Below, piece by piece: positions 11,107-22,774 of a stretch of 64,000 bases of DNA (position 1 is its first letter; each line of letters opens with the position of its first letter). The notes beneath the pieces are model-generated. The model was given only the letters and a program-made list of their open reading frames with translations. It had not been told where the DNA came from and made no database searches. Both the position numbers and the translations under genes were made by a program. This DNA comes from Chlorella sorokiniana (taxonomy: Eukaryota > Chlorophyta > Trebouxiophyceae > Chlorellales > Chlorellaceae): the NCBI GenBank assembly GCA_025917655.1, contig CP084616.1:558001-622000 (forward strand), given 5' to 3'.

Positions 11107-12045
11107 TCACCGGCAGGCCTGCATCTGCTGGAAGTACTGGTCGCACAGGCCCATGTCTCCGTTCTGGTAAGACATGCAGTCGGCAAAGGCCTTGGCCTGC
11201 TCCGCGCACGGCTGCTGCTCACGGACAATCTCCTGCGGCGGGCGGCGGCGCGGCGGTGGGCGGCACACTGTCAAACGGCCAGCAGGTCAGCCGTGGTGGC
11301 TTGATTGACACATTTGGCTGCAAAACACTTGTTCATTTGAGAGGTAGAGGTTGGCAGTGGAGGCTGCCAAGTTGCCACGGCCAGCCGGCGCTGCCGAGGA
11401 GGCAGAAGCGGGCAGGCCCACCTGCGCTGCCTCGGTGGCTGCCGCGGGCTCGGGGTGGCGTGAGCCCAGCACCGAGTCCACGGCACGGTGGGCCAGGGCG
11501 GAGCCTGTGCCCAGGGCCATGCCCTGGGCCACGCCCGCCGCCATGTTGGACATGAAGCCGCCGCCCTGCTGGGGTGCGCGGGCGGCGGCGGAGCTGCAGC
11601 ATGGGGAGCAACAAGGAGCGGCGCCAGGGGTTTAGCTGGTTTGCAATCACATAATGGTGTCCTGTCTAGCGTAGAAAGCCAAGCTGCAGCCGCAGCAGCC
11701 GGGCACGGTGGCAAGGGGACGCGCGGTGGGGCAGGTTGCGGCAGACATCTAGGGGGTTCCCCGCCGCAGCCACAGGGCGCGGTCGTCGCTGCTCGTGGGT
11801 GAACTGGCCTTGAAAGCTTACCGTGGTGCGGCATGGGTGGCGGGGGCTCTGAGGAGGCGACTGGGTGCGGGTCTGCGTGTGGTAGCCCTGCTGCTGCTGC
11901 CTCTGCGCCGGTGCGGGGCGCGGAGCCGGGCGAGGAGCTGCAACATCCAGGCGGTGGACACGAGCGAGGGTCAGAAGCAAGGCGGGGTGAGTGCGCACGC
12001 TGTGAGACTTCAGAACTTACCGCTGCGAGACCTAGAGCGGGGCAT
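11107..12045 (-). CDS. CHCHD2: CHCHD2/MIX17-like twin CX9C mitochondrial protein
   Basis: Four exons, 12045-12021, 11937-11822, 11568-11329 and 11232-11107, sum to 507 bases (168 residues). The start MPRSRSRS followed by APRPAPRPAPAQRQQQQ is the family's basic, Pro/Ala-rich mitochondrial leader. The middle has the Gly/Ala-rich segment GGGFMSNMAAGVAQGMALG, which in this family is a hydrophobic helix. The C-terminus has the CHCH fold: a first pair CAEQAKAFADC and a second pair CDQYFQQMQAC, each with exactly nine residues between the cysteines. Such proteins are oxidised by the MIA40 pathway in the intermembrane space. Homologues act in respiratory-chain regulation and cristae organisation, and plant versions (AT12CYS) respond to respiratory stress. 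The third exon's acceptor was chosen for phase and could lie slightly upstream. Confidence 0.88.
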
Positions 12046-12315
12046 GGTTGATCGAGGAGTTGCTGGCAATCAGGGGTTGAACAAGTAACGCCGAGAGGGC
12101 CGGAAATGTGTGAAGAAGAACGCCACGGGGGAGGACGTGGCGAAACCCGGCATCCATCGCGGGCTGCAGCGCGCATCGCGCTGGAAATACGATCTATTTC
12201 CCCTGCTGAAGTGTTTGGACAAGCAAGGAGGACATCAGCGCCGTTTCGCTTGCGCCTCAGACAGCACCCCAAGGAGGAGCGAGGCGACAAAGAAGCGCAG
12301 CAGTCAGTTGTAGTG

Positions 12316-13141
12316 ATGAGCTCTTCGGCCGCGGCAAGCGCCTGTAAGCCTGCAGCGTCGCTGCCACTGCCCGCCTGTTTGCTCTCTTGCCTCCTGCAGC
12401 AGCTGCCAGCCTGCTCTTTCCACGTGCAGCGATCATGGACCAGCTAGAATGCCGCGTATTCCCTGGATTGACCTGCCCTGGTCGAGGCGGGCAGGCCGCT
12501 GGCGAGCACTTGCCCACCGCTGCTGCGCTCGACTCCCTTCGCCCTGCCCCTTCCCCCTCCCCCGGTGCAGACTGGCGCGTGGCGGGCATGACCTACCTCA
12601 AATACGTGGGTGCCCCCGACGCGCTTGCCACCTGCTGCGTGGCAAACCAGCCCCCTGCTTCCGCAGGCACCTCTGCCGCCCAATCCCAGCCACACCGACC
12701 GCCCCCGGGCGCCCCACCACCCTGCTCGCAGGCCAACCTGTGCGCCGACATGGTGCGGGCGGCGCTGAAGGAGCCGGTGAAGGCCAAGGCCAAGGCGCGG
12801 GAGGTCATCTACTACCGCCAGTCGCTGTGGAAGGACGGAGTGCCGCAGAAGCAGGGTGCGTGCCTGTCGCGCTGCCCAGGGCGGCGGCCCAAAGAGAGCC
12901 CTGCGGGGCGTTGCTGGCCGCGCTGATGGCCGCCTGCCTTGCGCTGGACAGCAGCGGGCTGGCAGAGGGGCTGCCGCAGACTCGTACCGAGGCTCTGTGG
13001 TGCCATGGCACGCGGCCGCTCCGTGTGCCTTCCGCCCTGGACGAAATCATCTCATGAGCCCCCGGTTTGTGCTGCCCTTGCATCCACCCTGCTGCAGTGA
13101 TTACCGACACCACCGAGGGTACGGCAGGAAAACTATCGTGA
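12316..13141 (+). CDS. mitochondrial F1-ATP synthase epsilon subunit
   Basis: Exons 12316-12343, 12571-12605, 12732-12855 and 13098-13141 total 231 bases (76 residues), the usual length of this subunit. The protein reads MSSSAAASAYWRVAGMTYLK, then YANLCADMVRAALKEP and VIYYRQSLWKDGVPQK, ending ITDTTEG plus a short tail. This matches plant F1 epsilon (the delta-bound stalk-foot subunit, yeast Atp15), where WRxAGMTYxxYxNxCAxxVRxxLKEP is the signature. The subunit stabilises the gamma-delta foot of the rotor in the matrix. The start is the ATG at 12316, right before a good GTAAGC donor. No cleavable presequence is seen, as in other members. A TGTAA lies at 13495. Its neighbour across 270 bases, the CHCHD2-like gene, is divergent, so the two mitochondrial genes may share a promoter region. 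Confidence 0.92.
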
Positions 13142-13659
13142 GCAGGGCAGCCCAGCCGCCCTCCACCAACCGCTGCCGCCGGGCCACCTGTGACGCCACC
13201 ACCCGCCAGCAAAAGCAGCCGCCTGCACTGGCCTCCAGCACTGTGGCGAGCGCAGCATGCAGCGCCCTGGGCTGAGCCCTTGCACTGCCTGCCTGCCATC
13301 CGGGGTCAGCTGGCCGCGGCTTCAGCCACCCCTCAGTCTTGTCCGACCCTTTGCTACGCCCTTTCCCCCCGCTACCTGCTAGCTGCCTGATTGAAGCCGC
13401 ACTGCTCGCCACAACGCGAAGTCGCCCCTTCCTTTGCTGCACGGCTGCTGACCCGCTGTCAGTCCGTGGCGTTTGGTGCCGGCTTTTCGCCAGCTGTAAC
13501 TTTGCAGCATTGGAACGTGCACTTTCAGCTGCTGCCTGGATACTGAGATGAGAAGGGGTTGCTGAGACGAGAAGGGGTGAACAACGGGGCAGTCTGCCAA
13601 AAGGCCAAGGTTTAGGATTCTCCCACCAGGCCTGCCTCCTACGCAGGGCACTGGGCGCC
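13142..13659. other. convergent 3' UTRs
   Basis: Lies between the ATP synthase epsilon stop and the stop of the minus-strand gene. It holds the epsilon gene's TGTAA at 13495-13499 and no visible gene. Confidence 0.5.
13495..13499 (+). terminator. TGTAA polyadenylation signal of the ATP synthase epsilon gene
   Basis: TGTAA about 355 bases after the stop codon, in the sequence CAGCTGTAACTTT. Confidence 0.5.
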
Positions 13660-15869
13660 TCAGGGCTTGCGCCTGAGCTGTGCTTCAGCCGCCAGCGCGT
13701 CTGCCAGCGTGGCGCCAGTGGTGACGAGGCGGACGCCGGGAGGGCTGGCTGGCACCGAGCGGGCGTCCAGCGGCTGCGCCTTGTGCAGCGCCGCAATCAT
13801 GTCCTGCGGGGGCAAGCGGGCACGCATCGGTGGCAGGCGGGCCGGGCAGCGCTACATGGGGCAGCCGCTGAGGCACCGGACCTCTTGCGCCCCTGGCAGT
13901 ACATGCACTCAAGCGGCAGCCTGGCAGCCACGGAGGCGCAGCCTCATGAAGGCGCTGGTCAGACCAGTCGCCCAAAGTGCTGAAATGCGCGGGGTCGGGC
14001 CAGGTACCTGCAGCTGGCGGTTCTCCCGCCGCTCCTGCGGCGTCAGCCGCGACCACAGCTCCCGCAGCAGCAGCTCCACAAACGCGTCCACCTGGCGCGC
14101 CTGCGGGCACGTTGGGCGCAGCATGCACAGCGCAGCGTGAGCCGCCGGGCTGCCGGCCCAGCCCAGCGCAAGCCAGGCAGCTGATGCAGGCAGGCTGCCG
14201 CCCATCGGCGCTTCTCCAGCCGCCGCCGCCGCAGCCTCACCGGCGTGAAGTCCGGGAAGATGTGGGAGCGGCGCCAGCTGGCGGCCGCCGCCAGCAGCTC
14301 GGGAGAGAGCACCAGTATGGCGTCCGCATCCGCCTGCACTGCCGCCGTCACATCCTCCGCCTGTGGGCAAGCCGCGGCGGGGGCAGGCAGGCGGGTAGAG
14401 GGCGGGTCAAGGAGTGCAAGCGTAGGGCAGGGGTCGCGTGCTGCATGACACCCCACACCGCATGAACACACAGATGGTGTTCGCTCGTTTGGGGTTGAAC
14501 ACTGTGCGTCGACACAATGACACTTGAAAGGTGTTAAGAAGAAGGGGGGGGGCGCCCAGCAGGGGCGCACCAGAGGAGGAGCTGGACAGCCCAGCAGGAA
14601 GGACCAGCCGCGCAGCATGCATGTCCTTTTTCTATCGTATCCTTCCTTCCATTCTCTCTAAAAAGCCTCTCACCCGGTTGAAGGACCTGAAGCGGAAGTG
14701 CTGGCCCTCCAGGTTGACGACCACAGCGCGCGTGCCGTGCGCCTGCTCCTCCGCCGCCAGCTCAGCGCGCAGCAGCGGCGCCTCCACGATGCGCTCCCGC
14801 GTCCACGCGCCGCCGCCGGCGGCAGCCAGCGCGCCGGGGGCTGCGTTTGAGTGTGGGGGCGGCTGGCAGCTCGTCAGCAGGAGCGCGGGGACGAGAAGAA
14901 AGCTGTGGCCCGGGCTGCAACCAGGTCTGGCTGGCCGGGCCTGCGCGCGGCGGCGGGCTTGGGAGGGGACAGCAAGGGTATGCAGCGGCGCTGGAAGAGC
15001 AGCAGCGGCAGGCCTCCAGCCGCTCCGGCTCTCACCAGGGCAAAGGGCAGCGAGGGGGCCAAGCCGGCGGCGAGGACCGCCGGCTCTTGCCGCCGCCGCA
15101 GCTGCTGCTGCTGCTCAAGCCGGCTGTTCAGCGCGGAAAGCCTGGGGAAGCAGGGCCCGGGGGTGGGTGGGTGGGTGTGTCAACAACAATCAAGTCTGCG
15201 ACACCAGCTTCCTGCCTCGGGCAGGCAGCCGCCCGCTGGCAGCCCGCTTTAGCCAGCCAGCCAGCCAGCCAGCCCCCCAGCAGACAAGCCAAGGCATCTC
15301 ACTGGGCTAGCAGGGCCTGCGGGCCGCCGTCCCCTGTAGAGGAGCCTTGACGAGCGAGGGTGCCGCTGCCGTGCCGCTCGACGCCCTGCTGCGCTGCGCT
15401 GTCGCTGGCGGGGGCGGCGTCGACGTCGATGGCTTGGCCCTCCTGCGTGCCAGGCAGTGGTTGCGCGGCGGCAGGCATGCGGATTTATGGCAGCCAGCAG
15501 CCGCAGCGCACGTCGGCACGTGCCCAAGCAAGCTGGCAGCTGCAGGCATCAAGGCCGCCTGCCCGCCAGCACATGCGGCGACAGTCCCCCGCCTCGGTGG
15601 TGGCAAGGCCAGCAGCGTGGCGCCCTGCCCGGCCGACCTTTGCTGGTGAGCCAGCCCATCCAGCCTGGGCAAGGGCAGCTAGCTGGGCTCACAAGAATAG
15701 CTGGAGCCGCCGCGGCGCCCAGCACAGCCTCACCTCGTCGGCCGACCTGAAAACCCATGGCTGGCTGCCGCCGCCGCGCCGCCGCCGCCCGGCCCTTGCC
15801 GCCACGGCCCCGCCCTGCACAGGAGGCGGCGGGAGCAGCGGAGGGCGCTGGACTGTAAGCCTTGCTCAT
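13660..15869 (-). CDS. unidentified 297-residue, probably nuclear, coiled-coil protein
   Basis: Seven exons close perfectly: 15869-15747, 15442-15303, 15141-15036, 14840-14674, 14360-14241, 14100-14008 and 13803-13660 (894 bases, counting one G restored in the run 14836-14840). The N-terminus is disordered and basic (MSKAYSPAPSAAP, GRGRGGKGRAAAARRR). A Gln/Arg coiled-coil follows (LNSRLEQQQQLRRRQ), then an alpha/beta region (ERIVEAPLLRAELAAEEQ, TRAVVVNLEGQHFRF). The C-terminal part is helical (VDAFVELLLRELWSRLTPQE), ending AEAQLRRKP. I do not recognise the family. Its ATG lies only 32 bases after the stop of the SAND/ePHD gene on the same strand. It is therefore either the second cistron of a dicistronic mRNA or, less likely, a continuation of that gene by a splice that skips the stop. 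Confidence 0.7.
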
Positions 15870-15901
15870 TCATAGCAGGGCTGGCAGGTGCTGCGGGTGA
15901 T

Positions 15902-18900
15902 TCATGCAGCGGCAGGCAAGGCGTAGCGCGCGGCGTAGCGGTGCCGGGAAGGTGGGTGCAAGCCGCCTGGGGGATCACCTCCGCCGTTGTGGCGCCACGC
16001 GTTGTACGGCGGGGGCAGGTCGTTCACGTGCTCGGGGCAGGCCACAAGGTACGGTTCCACCTGCGGTGCAGCACACGCGGTACTGCTCGGGTGCACCAGG
16101 GCTGGTGGCAGGTACACACGAGCCGGCGAGCAGCTGGCGCAGCAGCGTGGCGGGCCGGCCACGAGGCGGTACAGCCATCCTGCAATGTGCTGGCGCCAGG
16201 ACAGCAGGCTGCGCTGCGGCGGCAGCGCAGCGGTATTGCTGCGGTACCGCTGACACACCTGCAGCAGGCACTGGTAGCTGCGGGCGCAGGCCAGGTGGTA
16301 GGAGGCGCGGCAGGTGCGCTTGAAGCAGCCCAACGTGGCACCCTTCCTGCGAAATGGCGGCAGCAGTCCTGAAGTCAGGCCAGCACAGGCTACTTTCCTT
16401 GGTCGATGCTGGCTGGGGCAGCGGCTGCTGCGCGGACTCAAAGGCACAAAGCATGGCGGAGGCGGTGGAACCAGGTGCAGTGTGGAAGCCGAGGGACGGC
16501 AGCGGCAGCGGCAGAAGACACCAGCGGGCAGGCCTGGCGGAGCAGGCAGCGGGCAGAGGACGCGGGCGCAGAGGCGCCGCCACTCACTCGCCGCACGTCC
16601 TGCAGCGCAGCTGGCGCCCGCGGCGCACCGCGTCCCGCAGCCCCTCCAGCTGGTTGTTGCCCCTGCGGAGCGGTGGGGACGGTGCAGTACAAGCAGTACA
16701 GTTCAGCTAAACTGGGGTCTCAAGCAGCAGCACAGGAGCCGGGCAGCGGCGGCGGGCTTTGCAGCGGGGCCGTGGCCCCTGCCGGCTTGCCGCTCCCGGC
16801 TCCCCCTCTAACACCAGCCGTGCCTTCCCGCGGCGTCCACCCAGGATTGAACCAGTTTTCCTGGGTGGATGGGGCAACAACAGGGTCAACCCCCCTCGGT
16901 CAGTACTCACTCTGGGTCATGTACCTCGGGGCTCCAGCGGGCGCACTGGTCGTGGACCCATGCGTGGGACACGGCTGCAAGGGAGGTGTGTGTGTGTGGT
17001 GGTGGTGGTGGTGGTGGTGGGGGGGGGGGCGGGGGGTGTTCACTGGGAAAGTGCAAGTGTAGGTGGGAGGGGGGGTGGCGAGTCGCACAGGAATGCCTTT
17101 GCCATTCGACAGCAGCAGGCGGCAACGAGCAGCCGCGTCAGCGCGTGCAGCGCGTGCTGCAGAGGGTGCAGAGAGGGCGGCGGAATGTGGGGCGGGGTGG
17201 CGGGGCAGCTCACCCGACACCCGGACCAGTATGAGGGGGCCCATGCCGCGCAGGCTGCACCCCTTCTCCCCGCGCTCCTCGTCGGGGATGACGTCGGTGT
17301 CGGAGCCGCGGCACAGCGCGCACTTCGTGCCAGGTGGCGCCCCCTCCGCTTCCAGCACGCGGATGCGCTCCTCCGCCGCCGCGCGGCGGATCTCGGCGTC
17401 GACGGCGGCGGCGGCGGCGGCGCCCGGCCGCGAGTCGCCTTCCTGAGGAGGCGCGGGGCGGCGGCGCCGCGGCCGACGCCCGCGGCCGACACGCCGCCTG
17501 TGGCGGCGGGCGTGTCGGCGCGCTGCTCGGAGCTGACGCCGCTGGCGGCGGGCTGCAGCGCGGCGCGGCCGCTGGGCGCCGCCCCGCGTCGCCCTCCGCA
17601 GCTGCGCCGGCCAGGACGGCAGGTGCCGGGCCGGGCAGCGCGGGGCGGGCGCGGGGCAGCGGGGCGCTCGCCGCCTGCAGCAGGCCGGTGAACACATGGC
17701 CGCCGATGCTCAGCCGCACCTCCATCCCCAGGCTGCCATCTGCACAGCGCTCCAGGGACCACTGGGTCACCTCTGGCCTGCATGAGAAGGGACCAGCAGG
17801 CGGGCGGCGTTGCTTCACTCCAGCCAGGACAGCCCCTCTTGAGGCCGGCGGACAGCGGCGAGTGCATGCAACGGGGCGGCAGGGCTGGGGCAAGGCAGCG
17901 AGCGAATCACACGCGAAGCCCCGAAAGCGGCGAGGGGCGGCAGGCGGGGCGGCCGCAGCGAGCACAAGGGGCGGCGGGCTCACCGCACGCCAGCCGCAGC
18001 CGCCGCCCCGACCTCCTGCGCGGCGCGGGCGGCGCCCAGGCCGGCTGCGGAGCCGCGCCGGCCGAGCATGAAGCGATCTGCGTGGGCAGGTGGGGTGGGG
18101 CGGGGGAGGGTGGGGGCCGGGCACAGATGAGTCTCTACCAAGCGTCAGGAGACCACCAGATACACTGCTTCGATTCGGCAGCCTGCTTCCTGCACAAACA
18201 ACTGCTTGCGAGTGCACGCCCTCGCCCCCTCCTGCACCCCGCACCCCCATCCACAGATCACAGCCACCCTTTGCCAAGCATGCTGCCACACAGGGAGCCC
18301 CCCCCAAAAACACACAACCCCTTGCCCCCCCCCCACACACACCCACGCAGCTCTTTTAACCCACACCCCGCCACACCCACGCAGCCCCCCCACACCCACC
18401 CACCCCGCGCGTCGTCCTCGTCGAACTGTCGCTCCACCAAGGCCTTGCCGCCCAGCACGGCGTTGGGGTCAAACGTCTGCTGCAGCCAGCGCGACTGCTT
18501 GCGCTGGCGCTGCTGCCGCCCCGTGATGGTGGCGCGCACGTGGTCGGCGACTGTGGGCGCGCGGGGGGGTTGGGGGGAGAGAAGGCCAGGGGCCAGGCTT
18601 GGACGGCACGGGACAGGCGAGCAATGAGGGGTGGGATGATGCGAGGCTAGCGAAGCAAATCAGGGCAATAGGCAGGACAGCACAACTGGCTGCTGTGCGC
18701 AGGGTCGGGTTTGTTTGGGAAGGTGCCAAAAGGCTGCGTGCGGCGGCGGCTGCGGCGGCGGCTGCAGCCAACACCCGCCTCACCCTCCCGCAGCCACACG
18801 TCGGCGGTGGCGTCCCGCGGCAGCGCCGCCGCGTGCTCCCGCTCCGGGCCTGCGGCGGAGGCCAGCGCCTCGGCCTCCGAGGGGCCCGGCAGCGGCGCCA

Positions 18901-21900
18901 GCGCCTCCTGAGCTTCTGCCCTGGGGCCTGCAGGGGGAAGAAGCCGGTGTGAGAGTGTTGGTGGGAGTGGGGGTAAGGGTGAGGGGGCCGGGTGGCCAGG
19001 CGCGTGAGAGGGGCAGGGCGGGCAGCAGTGCACCCGCCGGCCAGCAGCAGCAGCCAAGCTCGGCTGGGCGATCAACATGCCCCATGCCCGGCGATTCGGC
19101 GGCGTGCCGCGCAGCGCACCCAGCGCGGGGGTGGGCCACGGTACCGCGGCAGCGCCGCCTGGTACTCCGCCCCCAGCCGCATGTCGGTGCCCTCGTGCTC
19201 CTCGTGCATGGCGTGGTCAGCCTGCGGCGCAGCGGGCACAGCAGGCACAGCGTGGCCCTGCCAGCTCAGCGCTCCGGCAGCGCAGCGGGGCGGCAGCGGG
19301 GGAGGGCTGCCAGGTGGAGGCTGCCGTGCGCTCAGGCCGAGCCTGCTGGGCTGCCCAACAAGCTGGCAGAGCAGTTAAGGCATGGGCGGGCGCTGGAGCG
19401 ATCGGCGGCGGCTGCGCAGGGATAGCGCCCACCTGCAGCCAGGGCTTGCCCGTGGGGCTGCGCAGCCCAGGGGCTCCCCCTCCGCCAGCCTGCTGCCGCC
19501 GGGCTTGCGGCGCAGCGCGAGCGGCGGCAGCGCCGGGGGCCCCACCGCCGACCCCGCCGCCGCCTGCTGCCGCTCCCAGGCCGCCTGCGCCGCTTGCACC
19601 GCGCGCTGCACGACGGGCAGCAGCGGCAGCTCCCGCCCCGCCTCCCCCGCCTCTCGCTTGATGTGGAGGCCGCCACCGCCCTCGCGCAGCGGCTGCGGCG
19701 GCGGCGCCTCTGACGCCTCCTGCTGCGCCTCCTCGCCTCCCCCTCCCCCTGCTCCGCCTCATCCCCGCTGGGGGTGGCAGTCGCCTTGCGGATCCAGCGC
19801 AGCGCCCGCCGCTTCTTCGTCGGCGGCTGGGCGTCGGGGCGGCCGCGGCCGCTCCCGCACAAAAGCGGGGGCAAGCTGCCGCCGCGCTCGCCGCCGTCGC
19901 TGCCGCCGTCGGACGTGTCCATCGCCTCCGCCCAGTCCCCACCGGCCTGCCAGCCAGGCGCTGCGTCGCCGCCGCTGCCGCGCTCGCTGCTCGCCGCTCG
20001 CCGCTCGCCGCGGGCCCCCTGCTCGGGCTGCGGCGGCGCGTCGCGACCAGGCCCCGCCGCCGCCCGGCTGGCCGCCAGCTCCTCGGCCTCGGCCTCGCTC
20101 TTGCGCTGCATGGTGGCCTGCAGGCTGCGGGAGAACCTGCGAGGGCAGGCACCACACGCAAAATGCCTGAGCAGCGCATCGATAAACAGGAAATAAGCCC
20201 GGCGGCTGGGGGGTTGCACAGCAGCAGGCAAAAACCCGATGCACCGCAGAGCATGGCGGCGGCAGCAGGCGCCGCGGCGCCGCACGCCCGCCCGTCCCTG
20301 CGGCGTTGCCTCCCAACAGCTGCAGGCCCCACGTGGCGGCGGCTGCAGCGAGCGCTTCCTGCTGCGCATGCAGCGCAGCCGCACCTGCCGCGCCCGCCGG
20401 GGCCATCCAGCCGCTGCTCCGCCAGCCAGGCGCCGATGGTCTGGTTGGTGTGGGCGGTACGGATGGTGTACTTCCACTTCTTGCTGTGGCCGGTGCCTGC
20501 GGTTGGAATGGAACGGCAAGTATGGCAGCAGCACAGCGCGTTAGCAGTGACGCATGGGGGGTGGAGGATGGGGAGGCAGCAGGCAGACGGGCACAGCCGG
20601 TTCAACACATGGCGGGGGCGGCAGCGAGAGGACTTGCGTGCTGGGACGGAAGGAAGGCTGCAGGCTGTGGCAGGCTTGGCAGAATGTGGCCCGCAGTGTA
20701 GCGGCAGGCAAACGCGGGCAGCGCTGGGCAGCAGCCGCACCCGCGTGCCGCTCAAACTCGGAGGGGGAAACGATGATGCGGCGCAGGCCCTCGCGCTCAG
20801 CGCGGTTGGCGCACTGTGAACAGTAGCACACCTGGCAAGGGGCGGGGGGGGGCATGCCAGAGGAGCGTGAAGCCTCCGCATCAGCAACAGCGTGCAGCAG
20901 CGGCACGGCAGGCTGCTGGCGCGCCCGGCATAGCGCGCTGCTGGCGGTGGCGCACGCACCATCATCTGTTTGTCCACCAGAAAAGTGCCGCGCAGGCCGT
21001 TGCACACCACGTCCACCTCAGCCGGCTTGCTCTTGGGCTTCAACGCGCTCCTGGTGTGGCCTGGCTGCGCTGCCTCCTCGCCGCCGCCGCCAGCGGAATC
21101 CGTCACGCCGGCGGCGGTGTCACCAGGCCCAGCGCCACCCCCAGGCGAGGCAGAGGCAGCGGGGGCCGCCTCTGCAGGCTGCTGCCGCTGGTGCTGCGGC
21201 TGCTGCCGCTGGTGCTGCCGCGGCGGCTGCTGCGGCTGCTGCTGCTGCTGCTGCAGCGGCTGCGGCGGCGAAGCAGCCGTGACGGCCGGGCGGTCGTGCT
21301 GGCGGCGCGGCGGCAGCCGGGGGCCCGGCTGCTGTGCCATGCTCTGCAGCCGCCGCTTCCCTTCCGCCACAACTGCAGCCACAGCAGGAGAGCTCATCCA
21401 GGCCTGGATCTGCAGGGAGGGTGGGGGTGGGGTGGGAGGCGGGGAGGCGGGGAGGAGAGGTGAGAGGGAGTGTTTCTGTTTCCAATCGATCAACTGTGTG
21501 ATCATGCGATGCCGAACCACCCAGGAGCCCATCAGGCCAGCATGCACGGTTGCCGCACCGCCCGCCCGCCTGGGCTGCACCAGGCTGGGGTCAGCGGGCA
21601 GCGGCGCGGTTGCATGGCGGAGGAGGCCGCCGCCCGCACCTTCTGCCTCAGCCCGGGGCTGAGCTCCGGCAGCTTCAGGCCGCCGCCAGGCAGCGCAGGC
21701 TTGGGGATCTGCACGACAGCAATACACAGGCTGTGAGCAGGTCGCTGGGCAGGCTGTGGGGACAGGGCAGTGAGGCGCAGGGGGGGCGGGGGCGCTGCTG
21801 CCGCCTCAAGGGAAACGGAAACCGCGGGCCAGGGGCCGGCATGGCAGGCAGGCAGGCACGGCAGCAAAGCAAAGCAAAGATGAGGAGGCGGGAGCGGCGG

Positions 21901-22774
21901 GCAAGGCCACACCCGGGCCAGCTTCGCACTGTAGTCTGGATCGCTTGGGTTGAGGGCTGCCACCTGCGGCGGCAAGGGCAGCACATGCAGCGGCGGCTCT
22001 CAGACACTCAATATGAAGCTGGGTCTTTTGAAGCAACGGCGCTGCCCGCCAAGAAGCCTGCCAGCACATGATGTTCAGGGGAGGTGCCCGGGCATGGGGG
22101 AGGGGGGGCGCGCCAGCGGAGCCAGACAGGCTACACATACACAAGCATGTATGCTGACTGCAAAGAGTGCACGCCAGGAACGCGGTACATCGGACACCCA
22201 AGGATGTACCGCCAGCAAGCACAGAAGCGCACCGCCTGCTGGAAGGCCTTCAGCCCGCTCTTCAGCTGAGGCGTCGAGGCAAGCTGGCGGCGCAGATCAT
22301 CCAGCTTGGGCATCCTGGAGGCAGCAAGCAAGGGAGGGGGGCTATCGTGGTTGTGTGGCGTGCCCCTTTGTGTGCAACGGAGGGGGGCACGGGTGTGGCG
22401 AGCGCAGGCGGCAGGGCCAGCAAGGCACTGCTCACTCTTCCTTCAGAGCCTCTTTGAGTTCTTCCGGTATAGGGGGAACTTCATGGTGCGAGACAGCTCC
22501 GTCATTTGCTGCATGGTCATTGCTGCGGCGCAGGCAGAACCGGGGCACGCCGAGCGGTGGCTCAGGGCTGGGTGTCGCCCAGGGGCAAGCACAAAGGACC
22601 ACGGTTGTGCACCCTGCAACTCTCATGCCCTGTCTCCTGCTCTGGAAGGGAAGCTATCCAGTCGATGAACCCACTCACCTTGGCCCCCATCATCGAAAAC
22701 ATGGCCTGCTGCATCGCCAGCAGGTTGGGCTGCGGCGCCGAGCCGCCGCCACCGCTGGCGCCAGGGTCGGCCAT
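15902..22774 (-). CDS. large nuclear protein with SAND domain and C-terminal extended PHD (HC5HC2H) finger
   Basis: About twenty exons. Exon 1 (22774-22679) opens MADPGASGGGGSAPQPNLL; later N-terminal exons encode helices (LDDLRRQLASTPQLKSGLKA) and a long Gln-rich segment near 21300-21100. The SAND domain spans exons near 21050-20960, 20833-20752 and 20500-20412. It has VVCNGLRGTF, the C-x2-C phrase YCSQC, VSPSEFERHAG, SKKWKYTIR and TIGAWL, the core that contacts DNA in Sp100/DEAF-1. An Arg/Ser-rich, acidic exon follows, then a short phrase TDMRLGAEYQAALPRY that weakly recalls ELM2. At 17420-15902 a full extended PHD finger is present: CALC, WVHDQC, CRTC, CFKRTC with YHLAC, and CPEH, with every exon phase closing. 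The protein is probably a chromatin-bound transcription regulator. Indels in G/C runs (for example 22472-22476) break several exons. Confidence 0.75.
16999..17034. repeat. TGG microsatellite running into a G tract
   Basis: A run of about eight TGG units followed by roughly ten G within an intron of the SAND/ePHD gene; a short C run interrupts it. It is a possible G-quadruplex-forming tract on the plus strand. Confidence 0.8.

Noticed and set aside
19217-21727. An 836-codon open stretch on the minus strand
   Set aside because: It runs through several introns of the SAND/ePHD gene that happen to lack stops; the real exons inside it have clean splice sites and the SAND domain spans them.
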